A stretch of 12,979 bases of DNA from Candidatus Bathyarchaeota archaeon (GCA_003601725.1 PIYJ01000029.1:2066-15044), one strand, 5' to 3'; shown: positions 1 to 7,609, counted from the first letter of the stretch. Notes: generated from the letters alone by a model not told the origin. Numbers and translations: made by a program.

Positions 1-2
1 TT

Positions 3-911
3 TCAGAGGTGATCCTCGGCGGCAACGAGTTCGTAGACTTCATTGTTGAAGTTGAATCGCCAGAAAACGCAAAGGCCGGAGAAGAATACAGCCTAACGGT
101 TATAGCTGAATCGCCCGGTGGCAATGTGACAGATTCTTTGCCTCTAAGCGTGGCTTTAACCGAGGCTGAGGAGGACATTAGAATCTCCGCTAAGTTCCCT
201 GAGGTCACCGTTGAAGCTGGGAAAGCCTTGAAGTATCCAATCACAATCTCGAACCTAGGCGAGATTGATAGGCTTCTTTTGCTTTCTGTTCAGCCGCCTA
301 CTGATTGGAAGGTTGTCTTCAAATCTGGAACAATGGAGATCTCGAGGCTCTATCTTGAAGCTGGAAAATCTGAAAGCCTAATTCTCGAGGCGACTCCTCC
401 AAGCACGGTCAAGATCGGCACATACACGATACCCGTCCAGATTAAATCTCCAGAGGGCTCCATATACGCGGAGATGAATCTAAGGGCAACTATAATCGGC
501 TCCTATGAGCTAACTTTGGAGCCCTCAACTCTTCTGACAAGTGTGACCGCCGGCGGCTCCACGACCTTCACGGTGAAGGCTACGAATACCGGGTATACAT
601 CCGTTACAAGCGTCAGCCTTAACATTGCTATTCCGGAAGACTGGGAGTCATCGGTTACCCCTGTTCAAGTAGATTCACTCAAGCCTCGGGAGTCATTCTC
701 TTTCAATGTGGTGATAAAGGTGCCGGAGGATACTGTCGCCGGGGACTATCTAATCACGCTTACTGGTTTAAGCGACCAGGTTGAGTCAGATGAAGTTCAA
801 GTCAGAATCACCGTTACAGCTCCCACTTCTTGGGGGTTGATAGGGATAGGTTTAGCAGTCGTGATGGTCATTGCGCTTGTGCTCATATTTATGAAGTTTA
901 AGAGGAGGTAA
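3..911 (+). CDS. Membrane-anchored NEW3-type beta-sandwich protein, 5' partial
   Basis: The reading frame is open to the left edge. A GTG at position 9 is possible but has no upstream ribosome-binding site, and the protein begins in the middle of a beta-rich repeat, so the true start almost certainly lies outside the window. The visible ~302 residues contain roughly three repeats of about 90-100 residues with features of NEW3/CARDB-like immunoglobulin-fold domains: 'ITISNLGEIDR', 'VKATNTGYTSV', and 'GTYTIPVQ' or 'GDYLITLTG' near repeat ends. A single C-terminal hydrophobic helix (about residues 277-295, GLIGIGLAVVMVIALVLIFM) followed by KFKRR would anchor it in the membrane with the beta domains outside. 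The stop overlaps the ribosome-binding site of the following ABC ATPase gene, so the two are translationally linked. In archaea such proteins often sit beside ABC-2 transporters. A role as an extracytoplasmic partner of the transporter is inference; the substrate is unknown. Confidence 0.8.
   Translation, partial: SEVILGGNEFVDFIVEVESPENAKAGEEYSLTVIAESPGGNVTDSLPLSVALTEAEEDIRISAKFPEVTVEAGKALKYPITISNLGEIDRLLLLSVQPPTDWKVVFKSGTMEISRLYLEAGKSESLILEATPPSTVKIGTYTIPVQIKSPEGSIYAEMNLRATIIGSYELTLEPSTLLTSVTAGGSTTFTVKATNTGYTSVTSVSLNIAIPEDWESSVTPVQVDSLKPRESFSFNVVIKVPEDTVAGDYLITLTGLSDQVESDEVQVRITVTAPTSWGLIGIGLAVVMVIALVLIFMKFKRR
904..909 (+). promoter_or_regulatory. Shine-Dalgarno GGAGGT deciding the ABC ATPase start
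   Basis: GGAGGT overlaps the stop codon of the upstream gene. Two tandem ATGs follow at 912 and 915. The spacing is 2 nt to the first and 5 nt to the second, so the second ATG is the better start. Confidence 0.6.
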
Positions 912-914
912 ATG

Positions 915-1856
915 ATGCCTGAGCCTATAATAGAGACTTATGAATTGACGAAATATTATGGAAACGTCAAGGCTGTTGATCATCTGAATCTAACAGTTTA
1001 TGAAGGCGAAATCTTCGGGTTTCTCGGCCCGAACGGCGCGGGAAAGACAACGACTCTTCTGATGTTGATGGGGCTCACCGTTCCAACTTCAGGCACAGCA
1101 ACCGTAGGAGGCTATGACATCATAAAAGAATCAAGGGAAGTGAGAAGAATAGCGGGGATGCTGCCTGAGGGCGCGGGTTACTATGAAGACTTAACTGCGA
1201 GGCAGAATCTCGATTACATAGGACAACTGAATGATATCCCCGAATCTGAAAGGGAGAAGAGGATAGATGAGCTTCTCGAAGCTGTAGGATTAACAAAATG
1301 GGCTAACACAAAAGTTGAGAAGTTCTCTAGGGGAATGAAGCAACGGCTTGGAATAGCGGAAGTGCTGATCAAGAAGCCGAAGATCGCCTTCTTCGATGAA
1401 CCCACCATAGGGTTAGATCCCCAAGGCACAAAGGAGGTTAGAGACTTAATGACCCAACTGAACAAGGAGCATGGACTAACAATCTTTCTATCTTCGCATC
1501 TCCTCTATGAGGTTCAACAGACATGCCACAGGGTAGGCATAATACGCGGGGGGAGACTTGTCGCTGCGGATACGATAGAGAACCTATCCAAAAATATAGC
1601 TGAGAAGGGAAGGATGGTCATCGAGTTTAAGTTAACGGAGATAAGATCCGATCTGATCAGGGAGCTCGAAGCCATCAACGGTGTAACACACATCAAGCGA
1701 GGAGAAGATAATAGGCTTTACGTCTACATGGAAAGCGACAGGTCTAGGGAGGTCTCTGAAACCATCACGAAGCACGGCTCGATAATTCTATTGATGAAGC
1801 CGAAAGAACATAGCCTAGAAGAGATATTCTTGAAGTATTATGAAAGGGAGGCTTAA
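915..1856 (+). CDS. ABC transporter ATP-binding protein
   Basis: This is the nucleotide-binding subunit of an ABC-2 (CcmA/DrrA-like) transporter, which hydrolyses ATP to drive the membrane partner encoded next. Numbering from the alternative ATG at 912, the motifs are a Walker A GPNGAGKTT at about 39-47, the ABC signature FSRGMKQR near 138, a Walker B IAFFDEPT near 158-166 followed by the D-loop GLDPQG, and the switch histidine in LSSHLL near 196. All catalytic residues are present. A C-terminal extension of about 80 residues after the ATPase core, including the end HSLEEIFLKYYE, is typical of this subfamily. The length, 313 aa, is normal. The start at 915 is chosen for ribosome-binding-site spacing; 912 adds one Met. 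The gene lies between the NEW3 protein and the permease with essentially no gaps, so one transcript is expected. The transported substrate cannot be read from the sequence. Confidence 0.95.
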   Translation: MPEPIIETYELTKYYGNVKAVDHLNLTVYEGEIFGFLGPNGAGKTTTLLMLMGLTVPTSGTATVGGYDIIKESREVRRIAGMLPEGAGYYEDLTARQNLDYIGQLNDIPESEREKRIDELLEAVGLTKWANTKVEKFSRGMKQRLGIAEVLIKKPKIAFFDEPTIGLDPQGTKEVRDLMTQLNKEHGLTIFLSSHLLYEVQQTCHRVGIIRGGRLVAADTIENLSKNIAEKGRMVIEFKLTEIRSDLIRELEAINGVTHIKRGEDNRLYVYMESDRSREVSETITKHGSIILLMKPKEHSLEEIFLKYYEREA

Positions 1857-1859
1857 GAA

Positions 1860-2825
1860 ATGGCTGGTGCGATAACCGTATGCAGAAAGGAACTTGCAGA
1901 TCACCTGGGAAGCAAACGTTACATCGTGCTCTTCGCTTTGATACTGGTCCTATCGACGCTGTCAGCCTATCAAGGCGCCGAGTACATAAAGGATAATCCT
2001 CAAGCAGGATTCATAGCCGTCTTTTCAGGCGCCCGATTCGGCTTCTCCTTCACGTCGCTGATGGTCTTCTTCGGACCTATAATCGGGTTGTCCCTAGGCT
2101 TCGACGCGATAAACAAGGAGAGAACGAGCGGAAGCCTCTCAATGCTTCTCTCTCAACCGATATACAGAGACTCCGTCATAAACGGGAAGTTCCTCGCGGG
2201 GACAGCTGCCCTTTCCCTCCTAACAGTAACCACCATAGGCATCATGAGCGGCGTAGCGATGTCTATTCTTGGATTTGGGCCGACGCTTGATGATGCTTCC
2301 CGCATAATCCTATTTACGTTGCTCACGATCCTTTATCTGGCCTTCTGGCTTGCCTTAGGCCTCCTCTACTCAACCGTGACGAAGAAGACTTCGACATCAA
2401 TACTCATGTCTGTCGCCACATGGCTCTTCTTCTCTATAGTAATCGCCATAATAGCTGCGCTTGTCGCCAACCTCCTCGTCCCCATAACGATGCCTAGAGA
2501 TACATCTGGAGGAAACATCGCTAAGATTCTCCGGTCGCCGGAGTTCAGAGAGCTTCTGCGGAGAAGATTTTCCATTCAGATGAACATCCAAAGGGTCTCC
2601 CCAGCCTATCTCTACAACGAAGCCGGCGCGTCGATCCTCGGCATATCTGGAGGGAGACTTGGATTCATCGGGCCTGGAGGAGGAAGGCCATTCAAATCTT
2701 TAGAGCTGATTGAAGGGCTTACAGCAAGCTGGCCGCAGATAACAGCGATCGCCGCTGGACTTGTCATCTGCTTTGTCGCGTCTTATGTGCTGTTTCTCCG
2801 TCTTGAGATTAGGCCTGGAGGATAG
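1860..2825 (+). CDS. ABC-2 type transporter permease
   Basis: This is the membrane subunit partnering the ATPase just upstream. The gap is 3 nt, and a GGAGG at 1847-1851 lies inside the end of the ATPase gene, 8 nt before this ATG. The 321 residues hold six likely membrane helices, at about 21-38, 64-84, 114-139, 147-170, 178-206 and 290-314. Between helices 2 and 3 is the conserved cytoplasmic stretch of NosY/ABC-2 permeases, INKERTSGSLSMLLSQP followed by IYRDSVINGKFLAG, which couples to the ATPase. A long loop of about 80 residues between helices 5 and 6 (roughly 207-289) is rich in Gly, Arg and Pro and is probably extracytoplasmic. There is one permease gene, so the transporter would be a homodimer of permeases unless another subunit lies upstream of the window. 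The substrate is unknown; lipid, glycoconjugate or drug export are all possible. Confidence 0.92.
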   Translation: MAGAITVCRKELADHLGSKRYIVLFALILVLSTLSAYQGAEYIKDNPQAGFIAVFSGARFGFSFTSLMVFFGPIIGLSLGFDAINKERTSGSLSMLLSQPIYRDSVINGKFLAGTAALSLLTVTTIGIMSGVAMSILGFGPTLDDASRIILFTLLTILYLAFWLALGLLYSTVTKKTSTSILMSVATWLFFSIVIAIIAALVANLLVPITMPRDTSGGNIAKILRSPEFRELLRRRFSIQMNIQRVSPAYLYNEAGASILGISGGRLGFIGPGGGRPFKSLELIEGLTASWPQITAIAAGLVICFVASYVLFLRLEIRPGG

Positions 2826-2850
2826 ATCTGAGTATAGAAAAGCTGCTGCG

Positions 2851-2870
2851 GAGAAAAACTGCTTTATTGT
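2851..2870 (+). promoter_or_regulatory. Putative archaeal BRE/TATA promoter of the GDPD gene
   Basis: A purine-rich GAGAAAAAC is followed by GCTTTATTG, about 35 nt before the ATG at 2901. Transcription would begin near 2890-2895, giving a very short leader. That agrees with the absence of a Shine-Dalgarno sequence before this ATG. It is a pattern match only. Confidence 0.4.
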
Positions 2871-2900
2871 TCAATGATGTAAGAATAAGATCGAGTAGCC

Positions 2901-3590
2901 ATGATAGAAGTTGTTGGACATAGGGGAGCAGCTGGATTAGAACCGGAGAATACTCTTAGGTCGATTCGGAAGGCTATTGATTTAGGAGTAGACAGCGTTG
3001 AGATCGACGTCCGCGTTACAAGAGACGGTTATTTAGTGGTGATCCATGATGAAACGGTGGATAGGACGACTAATGGACATGGATACGTCAAAGACTTAAC
3101 ATTCAACGAGATAAGGCGGCTTGACGCTGGCAAAGGCGAAAAGATACCTACATTAGAGGAGGTTCTTAACCTCACAAAAGGCAAGGTCGTCCTGCAGATT
3201 GAGCTTAAAGCTAGGGAGGCAACTGAGCCTACGGTTCATTTAATCGAGAGAAATAATGCTGAAAGAGACGTCATCATAATATCTTTCATGCATGACCTTC
3301 TTAGAAGGGTGCATGATCTCAATTCGGCTTTGAGAACCGGAGCAATATTCTTCGACGTTCAGGGAGATATCTGTCAGAGAGCCATTGACGTTCACTCCGA
3401 AGCGATCCATGTATATTATCGGAATGTCAACTCAGAACTGATAGAGAATGCCCATAAAAGAGGATTAAGGGTCTCAGTCTGGAGCCCCGATGAAATAGAA
3501 GACATGAGAGAAATGATAAACTTAGGAGTCGACGAGATATGCACAAATAGACCAGACATACTACTGAATCTTCTAAAGAAATCGTCATGA
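2901..3590 (+). CDS. Glycerophosphodiester phosphodiesterase family protein
   Basis: This predicted cytoplasmic enzyme hydrolyses glycerophosphodiesters to glycerol phosphate and an alcohol, and so takes part in phospholipid turnover. The 229 residues form one GDPD TIM barrel. The N-terminal signature is GHRGAAGLEPENT (His7, Arg8, Glu14, Glu16, Asn17). It is followed by VEIDVRVTRDG (metal ligands Glu34 and Asp36) and VVIHDETVDRTTNG with the second catalytic His49. Further on are the IPTLEEVL segment and the IELKA strand that carries another acidic ligand. The C-terminal segments VSVWSPDE and GVDEICTNRPD are the usual end of the family. No signal peptide is visible, and the length is that of the short archaeal/bacterial UgpQ-like forms. 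It has its own promoter 75 nt after the ABC permease and ends 29 nt from a convergent transporter pseudogene. The physiological substrate in an archaeon with ether lipids is not clear from sequence. Confidence 0.93.
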   Translation: MIEVVGHRGAAGLEPENTLRSIRKAIDLGVDSVEIDVRVTRDGYLVVIHDETVDRTTNGHGYVKDLTFNEIRRLDAGKGEKIPTLEEVLNLTKGKVVLQIELKAREATEPTVHLIERNNAERDVIIISFMHDLLRRVHDLNSALRTGAIFFDVQGDICQRAIDVHSEAIHVYYRNVNSELIENAHKRGLRVSVWSPDEIEDMREMINLGVDEICTNRPDILLNLLKKSS

Positions 3591-3619
3591 GATGAATAGG
3601 GGTCTCACTCATGCGTCCC

Positions 3620-4495
3620 CTACGCGTCTCGCTGTGAGAGCAAAACGAGGATCGGAATCGAAAAGGCTGAGATTAACGCGGCGGCATAATACATGGTTAC
3701 AAAGCCATAATTATCTACGAGGAAGCCTAAGAAATAGTTCCCAAGGAAGCGGGCTATACCTGAGTTTATAGAATACAGGCTTAAGGCCAGCCCCTTTAGG
3801 TCTTCATCTACGGCCTCAGAGAGATAGGAGACGCTTACCACGTATAGCCCACCGAAAGTTAATCCATGAAGAAGCTGAGCGCCTATTATCACCCAGGGAT
3901 TCCAGCGAATACAGTCAGCATATACCTCACGGGTAGGCTGCCAAGCATAGAGCTATCACCTTCCTTCTTCCAATACGGTCTGACAGAGAGCCGAGGTAAA
4001 GCATGGCTGGGACCTCAGCAAATGGTGTAATGGAGAAAGCCAGTGAACTTAGAAACTTTGAAGTTTCAATATCCTCCGTCATGAACAAGGGGAGAAAAGT
4101 GTAGTATGCGGGGGTTGAAATCCAAGCTGTGAAGACCGATGCATATAAAGTGTAAGCTGTCTTGACCGTCAAGACCCTTTTGAAAGCCTCCAGGCTGACT
4201 GGAGAATCATGAAATGTAGAAGTGAGCTAGCATACGTATAGATCATCATAGTTGATGCTAAGCCGACGCCGATTATCCCCTGCAGTTTCTCCCTGTTGAT
4301 TATGTCGGATATTCTGCCCATGATCGCCACTGGCAGAATTGATATTAGCGTTGCAAGAGATGCGACGAGGCCGACTTCAAGTGGGCTTAAGCCTCTATGC
4401 GACATGTAAAGCGGGAGAAGAGGAGAGATAAGGCCTAGTGCTGCATAGGAGAAGAGCGTTGCAAACCATAGTCTTTTTAGATCTTGAAGAGGCAT
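3620..4495 (-). pseudogene. Decayed MFS transporter (internal deletion and frameshifts)
   Basis: Read on the minus strand, three separate pieces match successive parts of one 12-helix major facilitator. The first (4495 down to about 4200) encodes helices 1-3, with the cytoplasmic loop GRISDIINREK, and ends at LLHFMILQ, where helix 4 should start. The second (about 4212 to 3930, a different frame) encodes the central-loop end SLEAFKRVL, helices 7-8 and the matching second-half loop GSLSDRIGRRKVI. The third (3892 to 3620, the same frame as the first) encodes helices 10-12, with GAQLLHGLTFGGL. Between pieces two and three, the remaining frame reads VRYMLTVFAG, which fits helix 9, so two indels occur there. 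Helices 4-6, about 90 residues, are missing. The gene therefore has a deletion and at least three frame changes. The start is chosen at ATG 4495, not TTG 4516, because the TATA-like element lies just upstream. Assembly or sequencing errors could explain the small indels, but less easily the missing block. Confidence 0.8.
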
Positions 4496-4521
4496 GTCTG
4501 AAACCCATATTGCCAAGGTTG

Positions 4522-4538
4522 AAACTTTTAAAGTTACC
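4522..4538 (-). promoter_or_regulatory. Remaining promoter of the MFS pseudogene
   Basis: On the minus strand GGTAACTTTAAAAG forms a good BRE/TATA match centred near 4528. That is about 33 nt before ATG 4495, giving a leader of about 8 nt. The promoter looks intact although the gene is broken. Confidence 0.4.
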
Positions 4539-4660
4539 GTTTGTAATTAAAGTGCTGAGCCCCTGATTCATCATATGGAATCCATAAATGACTTTTCGGA
4601 GGCAACATAGAAACAGTCATTAGTCTCCCTTAAGGAATAGAGAACCAGAGAGGATAAAAG
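4539..4660. promoter_or_regulatory. Divergent intergenic region upstream of the galactokinase
   Basis: This stretch separates the minus-strand MFS pseudogene from the plus-strand GHMP kinase. A GAGAGGA at about 4647-4653, 7 nt before ATG 4661, is a usable ribosome-binding site. CCATAAATG near 4583-4591 is a weak TATA candidate. A short inverted repeat, GATTC (4565-4569) and GAATC (4578-4582), is present but is too short to mean much alone. Confidence 0.3.
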
Positions 4661-5893
4661 ATGCGAAGAATACTCGTCTCCTCTCCTGGCCGAGCTGATT
4701 TTCTGAATACACATCAAGACTATAAGGGATTACCCGTTGTGCCGGTGGCGATTGATCTTCGAATGTACTTGCACGGAGAAGTTACAGATAATAAAAGATT
4801 CAATGTGAAGTCTCTTGATCTCGAGAGACACGGTGAACCTTCAGTAGACTCTTTTGGGATAAAGATAAACCATATGCGAGAAGGAAAGTTTTTTGGGAAC
4901 TATCTACGCGGCGTCGTAAATGTGCTGGTGAAACGCGGCTTCGCCGAGAGACTCCGAGGCATGAATGTGACGATTAAAAGCGAGATACCCGTGGGCTCCG
5001 GGCTTTCCAGCAGTGCAGCCTTGGAAGTCGGCTTCACATATCTATTGAACGCCGCGTGTGGATTGGGGCTTGAAAAGAAAGACCTGGCGGAGATCGCCTT
5101 TGCCGCTGAAAACCAGGAGGCGGGGATTCCATGCGGTAGGCTAGACCAGTACGGCGTTTCTTTCGGAGGGATTATAAAACTTGAATGTAGACCGCCATAC
5201 AGGGTTGAGCCGCTTCCGTTCAGAGATTTAACATTCGCGATTATCGACTCTGGAATCAGGCATTCAACGGCGGACATCCACCCGAAAAGGCAGGAGGATA
5301 TAAACAGGGGTCTCAAGGCTCTGATGGAGAGTTCTAGTGTTCCGAGTGAATTAAAGATGCTTTTGGGTTACCGGTTTGATGAGCCGCAATGGGAGAAGAT
5401 CAGCGAAGAGGAACTGGATGATTTCCTTAGGATTGTTGATGAGAGAGCTAGGCGGCGGATTCTCTTCACCCTTAGGATGCAGAGGTGGACCGAATTTGCA
5501 TTGAAGGTTCTCCGCGGAGAGAAGATCCGTGATGAGGAAGGTTCCTGGATGCTCGGCGAAGAAAGATGGCGAAGAATAAGGTCTTCAGCAGCCACGGAGC
5601 GGAACCATGTGATCCTAGGTGAAGTAATGAATGAGCAGCATTCGCTTCTGAGAGATCTTTACGATGTTAGCCTTCCAGAGATTGATGATATATGCGATGC
5701 CGCTTTGGATGCTGGAGCCTACGGGGCGAAGATCTCAGGGGCGGGAATGGGAGGAAGCGTCATAGCTCTGGTTAAAGATGAAAAGCACGGGAGAAAAGTC
5801 ATCGATGCATGTATGAAAGCCAACGCTAAGGACGGATGGGTCTCAAAGGTAGGGGAAGGGGTCAGGATGGAATCTGACATTAACACCGTGTAG
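4661..5893 (+). CDS. galK: Galactokinase-family GHMP kinase
   Basis: This predicted ATP-dependent sugar kinase of the GHMP superfamily most resembles galactokinase (galactose to galactose 1-phosphate). The 410 residues carry the three family motifs. Motif 1 is PGRADFLNTHQDYKG at 9-23. Motif 2 is the ATP-binding PVGSGLSSSAALE near 111-122. Motif 3 is ISGAGMGGSVIAL near 360. The catalytic base is expected at Asp162 in CGRLDQYG, and the partner Arg11 is present. The segment MNEQHSLLRDLYDVSLPEID matches galactokinases specifically. In typical galactokinases motif 1 reads GEHTDY, where Glu, His and Asp bind galactose. Here it reads NTHQDY, so His18 and Asp20 remain but the Glu is Thr17. The substrate may therefore be a different sugar, although archaeal members with this motif are usually annotated as galactokinase. 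It is a single gene with no adjacent galT; a sugar-nucleotide epimerase lies about 1.9 kb downstream. ATG 4661 follows a GAGAGGA. Confidence 0.85.
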   Translation: MRRILVSSPGRADFLNTHQDYKGLPVVPVAIDLRMYLHGEVTDNKRFNVKSLDLERHGEPSVDSFGIKINHMREGKFFGNYLRGVVNVLVKRGFAERLRGMNVTIKSEIPVGSGLSSSAALEVGFTYLLNAACGLGLEKKDLAEIAFAAENQEAGIPCGRLDQYGVSFGGIIKLECRPPYRVEPLPFRDLTFAIIDSGIRHSTADIHPKRQEDINRGLKALMESSSVPSELKMLLGYRFDEPQWEKISEEELDDFLRIVDERARRRILFTLRMQRWTEFALKVLRGEKIRDEEGSWMLGEERWRRIRSSAATERNHVILGEVMNEQHSLLRDLYDVSLPEIDDICDAALDAGAYGAKISGAGMGGSVIALVKDEKHGRKVIDACMKANAKDGWVSKVGEGVRMESDINTV

Positions 5894-5918
5894 AAATTTT
5901 TTCATCTCGCATTTTTCC
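5894..5918 (+). terminator. T-rich terminator after the galactokinase gene
   Basis: Immediately after the stop codon are a run of six T (5897-5902) and a run of five T (5912-5916). This is the usual form of an archaeal intrinsic terminator, which needs no hairpin. Confidence 0.5.
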
Positions 5919-5989
5919 GAGACACAAGGCGTCAAGGTAAGCATATCGTTTCAGAATAGACTGGCTTCGAGGAAAATGACTAAATTGGG

Positions 5990-6010
5990 CGTCCTCTAAT
6001 AATATTATGA
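5990..6010 (+). promoter_or_regulatory. Putative promoter of the TGS GTPase gene
   Basis: An AT-rich CTAATAATATTATG is centred near 6002, about 50 nt before ATG 6053. A start site near 6028 would leave a leader of about 25 nt. The rest of the 159-nt gap shows nothing else that I can name. Confidence 0.35.
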
Positions 6011-6052
6011 AGAGCTTTAAGGATCAAGGGAAGCCTTTTAGGTTGTTGAAGT

Positions 6053-7222
6053 ATGGTTACGAATCTACCCGCTGAAGCTAAGGCGAAATGGGCTGAAGTA
6101 GTCGCCTGCAGATCTGTTCCGGAAAAGATAAAGCTGATGCGGGAATTCATCTCGCTCGTACCGAAACACAAGGGCACCAGCACTCTTCTAGCTAACGTTC
6201 GGCGGCGAATCGCGATTCTGGAAAGAGAGCTGGAAAGAAAGAAAACACGTAGGAAAGGCGGATACGGAGGCTTCTCAGTGCCGAAGGAGGGAGCCGGCCA
6301 GATAATCATACTCGGCCCGACGAACGTGGGGAGAAGCAGCCTACTTGTCTCTTTAACGAGTGCCAAGGCAGAGGTGAGCCCCGTGTACTTTGCGACGAGG
6401 AAACCGATCATCGGCATGCTGCCTTATCATGACATACAGTTCCAGCTCGTCGAGGCGCCTGCTCTGGTTGAAGGCGCAGCGGAAGGAAAGATGGATGGGC
6501 CTCAGATATTGGGGCTTGCGAGGAACGCGGACGGCTTGATTCTGATGGTTGATCTCTCCGCGGATCCCGTTGAAGAGTTCCGTATGCTTCGTTCGGAGCT
6601 TGAGCGGGCGGGCATAATGATTGAGAAGCCGGAAGGCGAGGTGGAAATAATCAGGCGAAGCACAGGTGTAGGATTACAGATAATAGGCGGCGGAACTTTG
6701 GTAGGCTGCACCTTGGAAGATGTAAGAAGATTACTTGCTAATTACCGGATAAATTCTGCGTTGATCAGGATTCGAGGAAAAGTCACGCTGGAGACTCTTG
6801 AGGAATCCCTATTTTCAAGCCTCGTCTATAAGCCTACAGTTCTCGTTGCGAATAAGTTGGATGCGTCAGGAGCGAAAGAGAATCTAATTCTATTAAGAGA
6901 ATCTATGAAAGAAGTGGTGATTCCAGTTCTTCCAGTCTCATGTAAGAATAATGAGGGATTGGAAAAACTTGGGGACTACATCTTCAAGATGCTTCGAATA
7001 ATCCGGGTTTATCCGAAAGAGCCTGGTGAAAAGAAGCCTTCCTCTAAGCCTCTCGTCATCGATGAAGGTGCCACGGTGATCGAGGCGGCGAGAAAGCTCC
7101 ACAGCAAACTTTACAAAGAATTCAGGTATGCACGTATTTGGGGTCCAAGCGCGAAGTATCCTGGGCAGAGAGTCGGGGCGACTCATATCCTCAAGGACGG
7201 CGATGTAATAGAGATAAAATAG
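6053..7222 (+). CDS. DRG-like TGS-domain GTPase with degenerate G1 and G3 motifs
   Basis: This 389-residue protein has the layout of the Obg/DRG GTPases, which are cytoplasmic proteins associated with ribosomes and translation. It has a basic N-terminal helical region (about 1-80, ending KKTRRKGGYGG), a GTPase domain (about 84-310) and a C-terminal TGS domain (about 316-389, IIRVYPKEPGEKK through YARIWGPSAKYPGQRVG to LKDGDVIEI). The nucleotide site is not standard. The P-loop reads GPTNVGRSS (88-96), with Arg94 where the family has the invariant Lys. The switch II motif reads EAPA (134-137) in place of DxPG. Switch I keeps a Thr in FATRKP, and the guanine-specific NKLD (267-270) and VSCK motifs are intact. 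It could bind GTP weakly, or act as a pseudo-GTPase; that is inference. The frame is otherwise complete and well conserved, so it does not look like decay. It is a single gene that ends 12 nt from a convergent small gene. Confidence 0.9.
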   Translation: MVTNLPAEAKAKWAEVVACRSVPEKIKLMREFISLVPKHKGTSTLLANVRRRIAILERELERKKTRRKGGYGGFSVPKEGAGQIIILGPTNVGRSSLLVSLTSAKAEVSPVYFATRKPIIGMLPYHDIQFQLVEAPALVEGAAEGKMDGPQILGLARNADGLILMVDLSADPVEEFRMLRSELERAGIMIEKPEGEVEIIRRSTGVGLQIIGGGTLVGCTLEDVRRLLANYRINSALIRIRGKVTLETLEESLFSSLVYKPTVLVANKLDASGAKENLILLRESMKEVVIPVLPVSCKNNEGLEKLGDYIFKMLRIIRVYPKEPGEKKPSSKPLVIDEGATVIEAARKLHSKLYKEFRYARIWGPSAKYPGQRVGATHILKDGDVIEIK

Positions 7223-7234
7223 GCTGTGAATGTA

Positions 7235-7609
7235 TTAAATATCCAGTCCTTCAGTTGAGATGCGGAGAGCCTTCAGGATCATCTTGCATCCTTCAAATGT
7301 GACTTTATCGCCGTGCATGACGTCTCCTCTGGTCGGTTCGAGGATAAAATTCTTGTAGGTTCCTGAAGGATTAAGCAGATAGAAAGCTTGTATAACGAAG
7401 AGTAAAAGATTTAGCTGTTTGCTTGTCAGATTCTCTTCGAGAGCTCGGCTTTGAGCATCGGTTAAGTGAACTCTCTTCCGCAGGGACTCCATTATGCCTT
7501 CTTTCTGTTCATCCATTAAGCTTAAGAGATCCGATAATGTTACGCCTTGCTCTTTCAAGTAATTTTTCAATGCGGTTCTCAGGTCGATGTATTCTCCTCT
7601 CCGAGACAT
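7235..7609 (-). CDS. Hypothetical protein, 124 aa
   Basis: I do not recognise this protein. It reads as a soluble, charged, mainly helical N-terminal two-thirds (DLRTALKNYLKEQGVTLSDLLSLMDEQKEGI, then a segment with ALEENLTSKQLNLLLFVIQAFYLLN) and a short tail with MHGDKVTFEGCKMILKALRI. The middle hydrophobic segment (about 68-80) is interrupted by polar residues and is more likely a buried helix than a membrane span. There is no signal peptide and no cysteine cluster. It starts at ATG 7609, with a weak GTGAG upstream, and ends 12 nt from the end of the convergent TGS GTPase gene. Its codon use resembles its neighbours, the opposite strand shows no better candidate, and it is divergent from the epimerase. 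These points support a real gene. The N-terminal 'YLKEQGVTLSDLLSLM' vaguely recalls a small helix-turn-helix, but this is too weak to call. Confidence 0.6.
   Translation of the reverse strand: MSRRGEYIDLRTALKNYLKEQGVTLSDLLSLMDEQKEGIMESLRKRVHLTDAQSRALEENLTSKQLNLLLFVIQAFYLLNPSGTYKNFILEPTRGDVMHGDKVTFEGCKMILKALRISTEGLDI

Noticed and set aside
4900..5316. 138-codon minus-strand open frame opposite the galactokinase gene.
   Set aside because: The plus strand carries the GHMP motifs, and the reverse frame looks like a codon-bias shadow.
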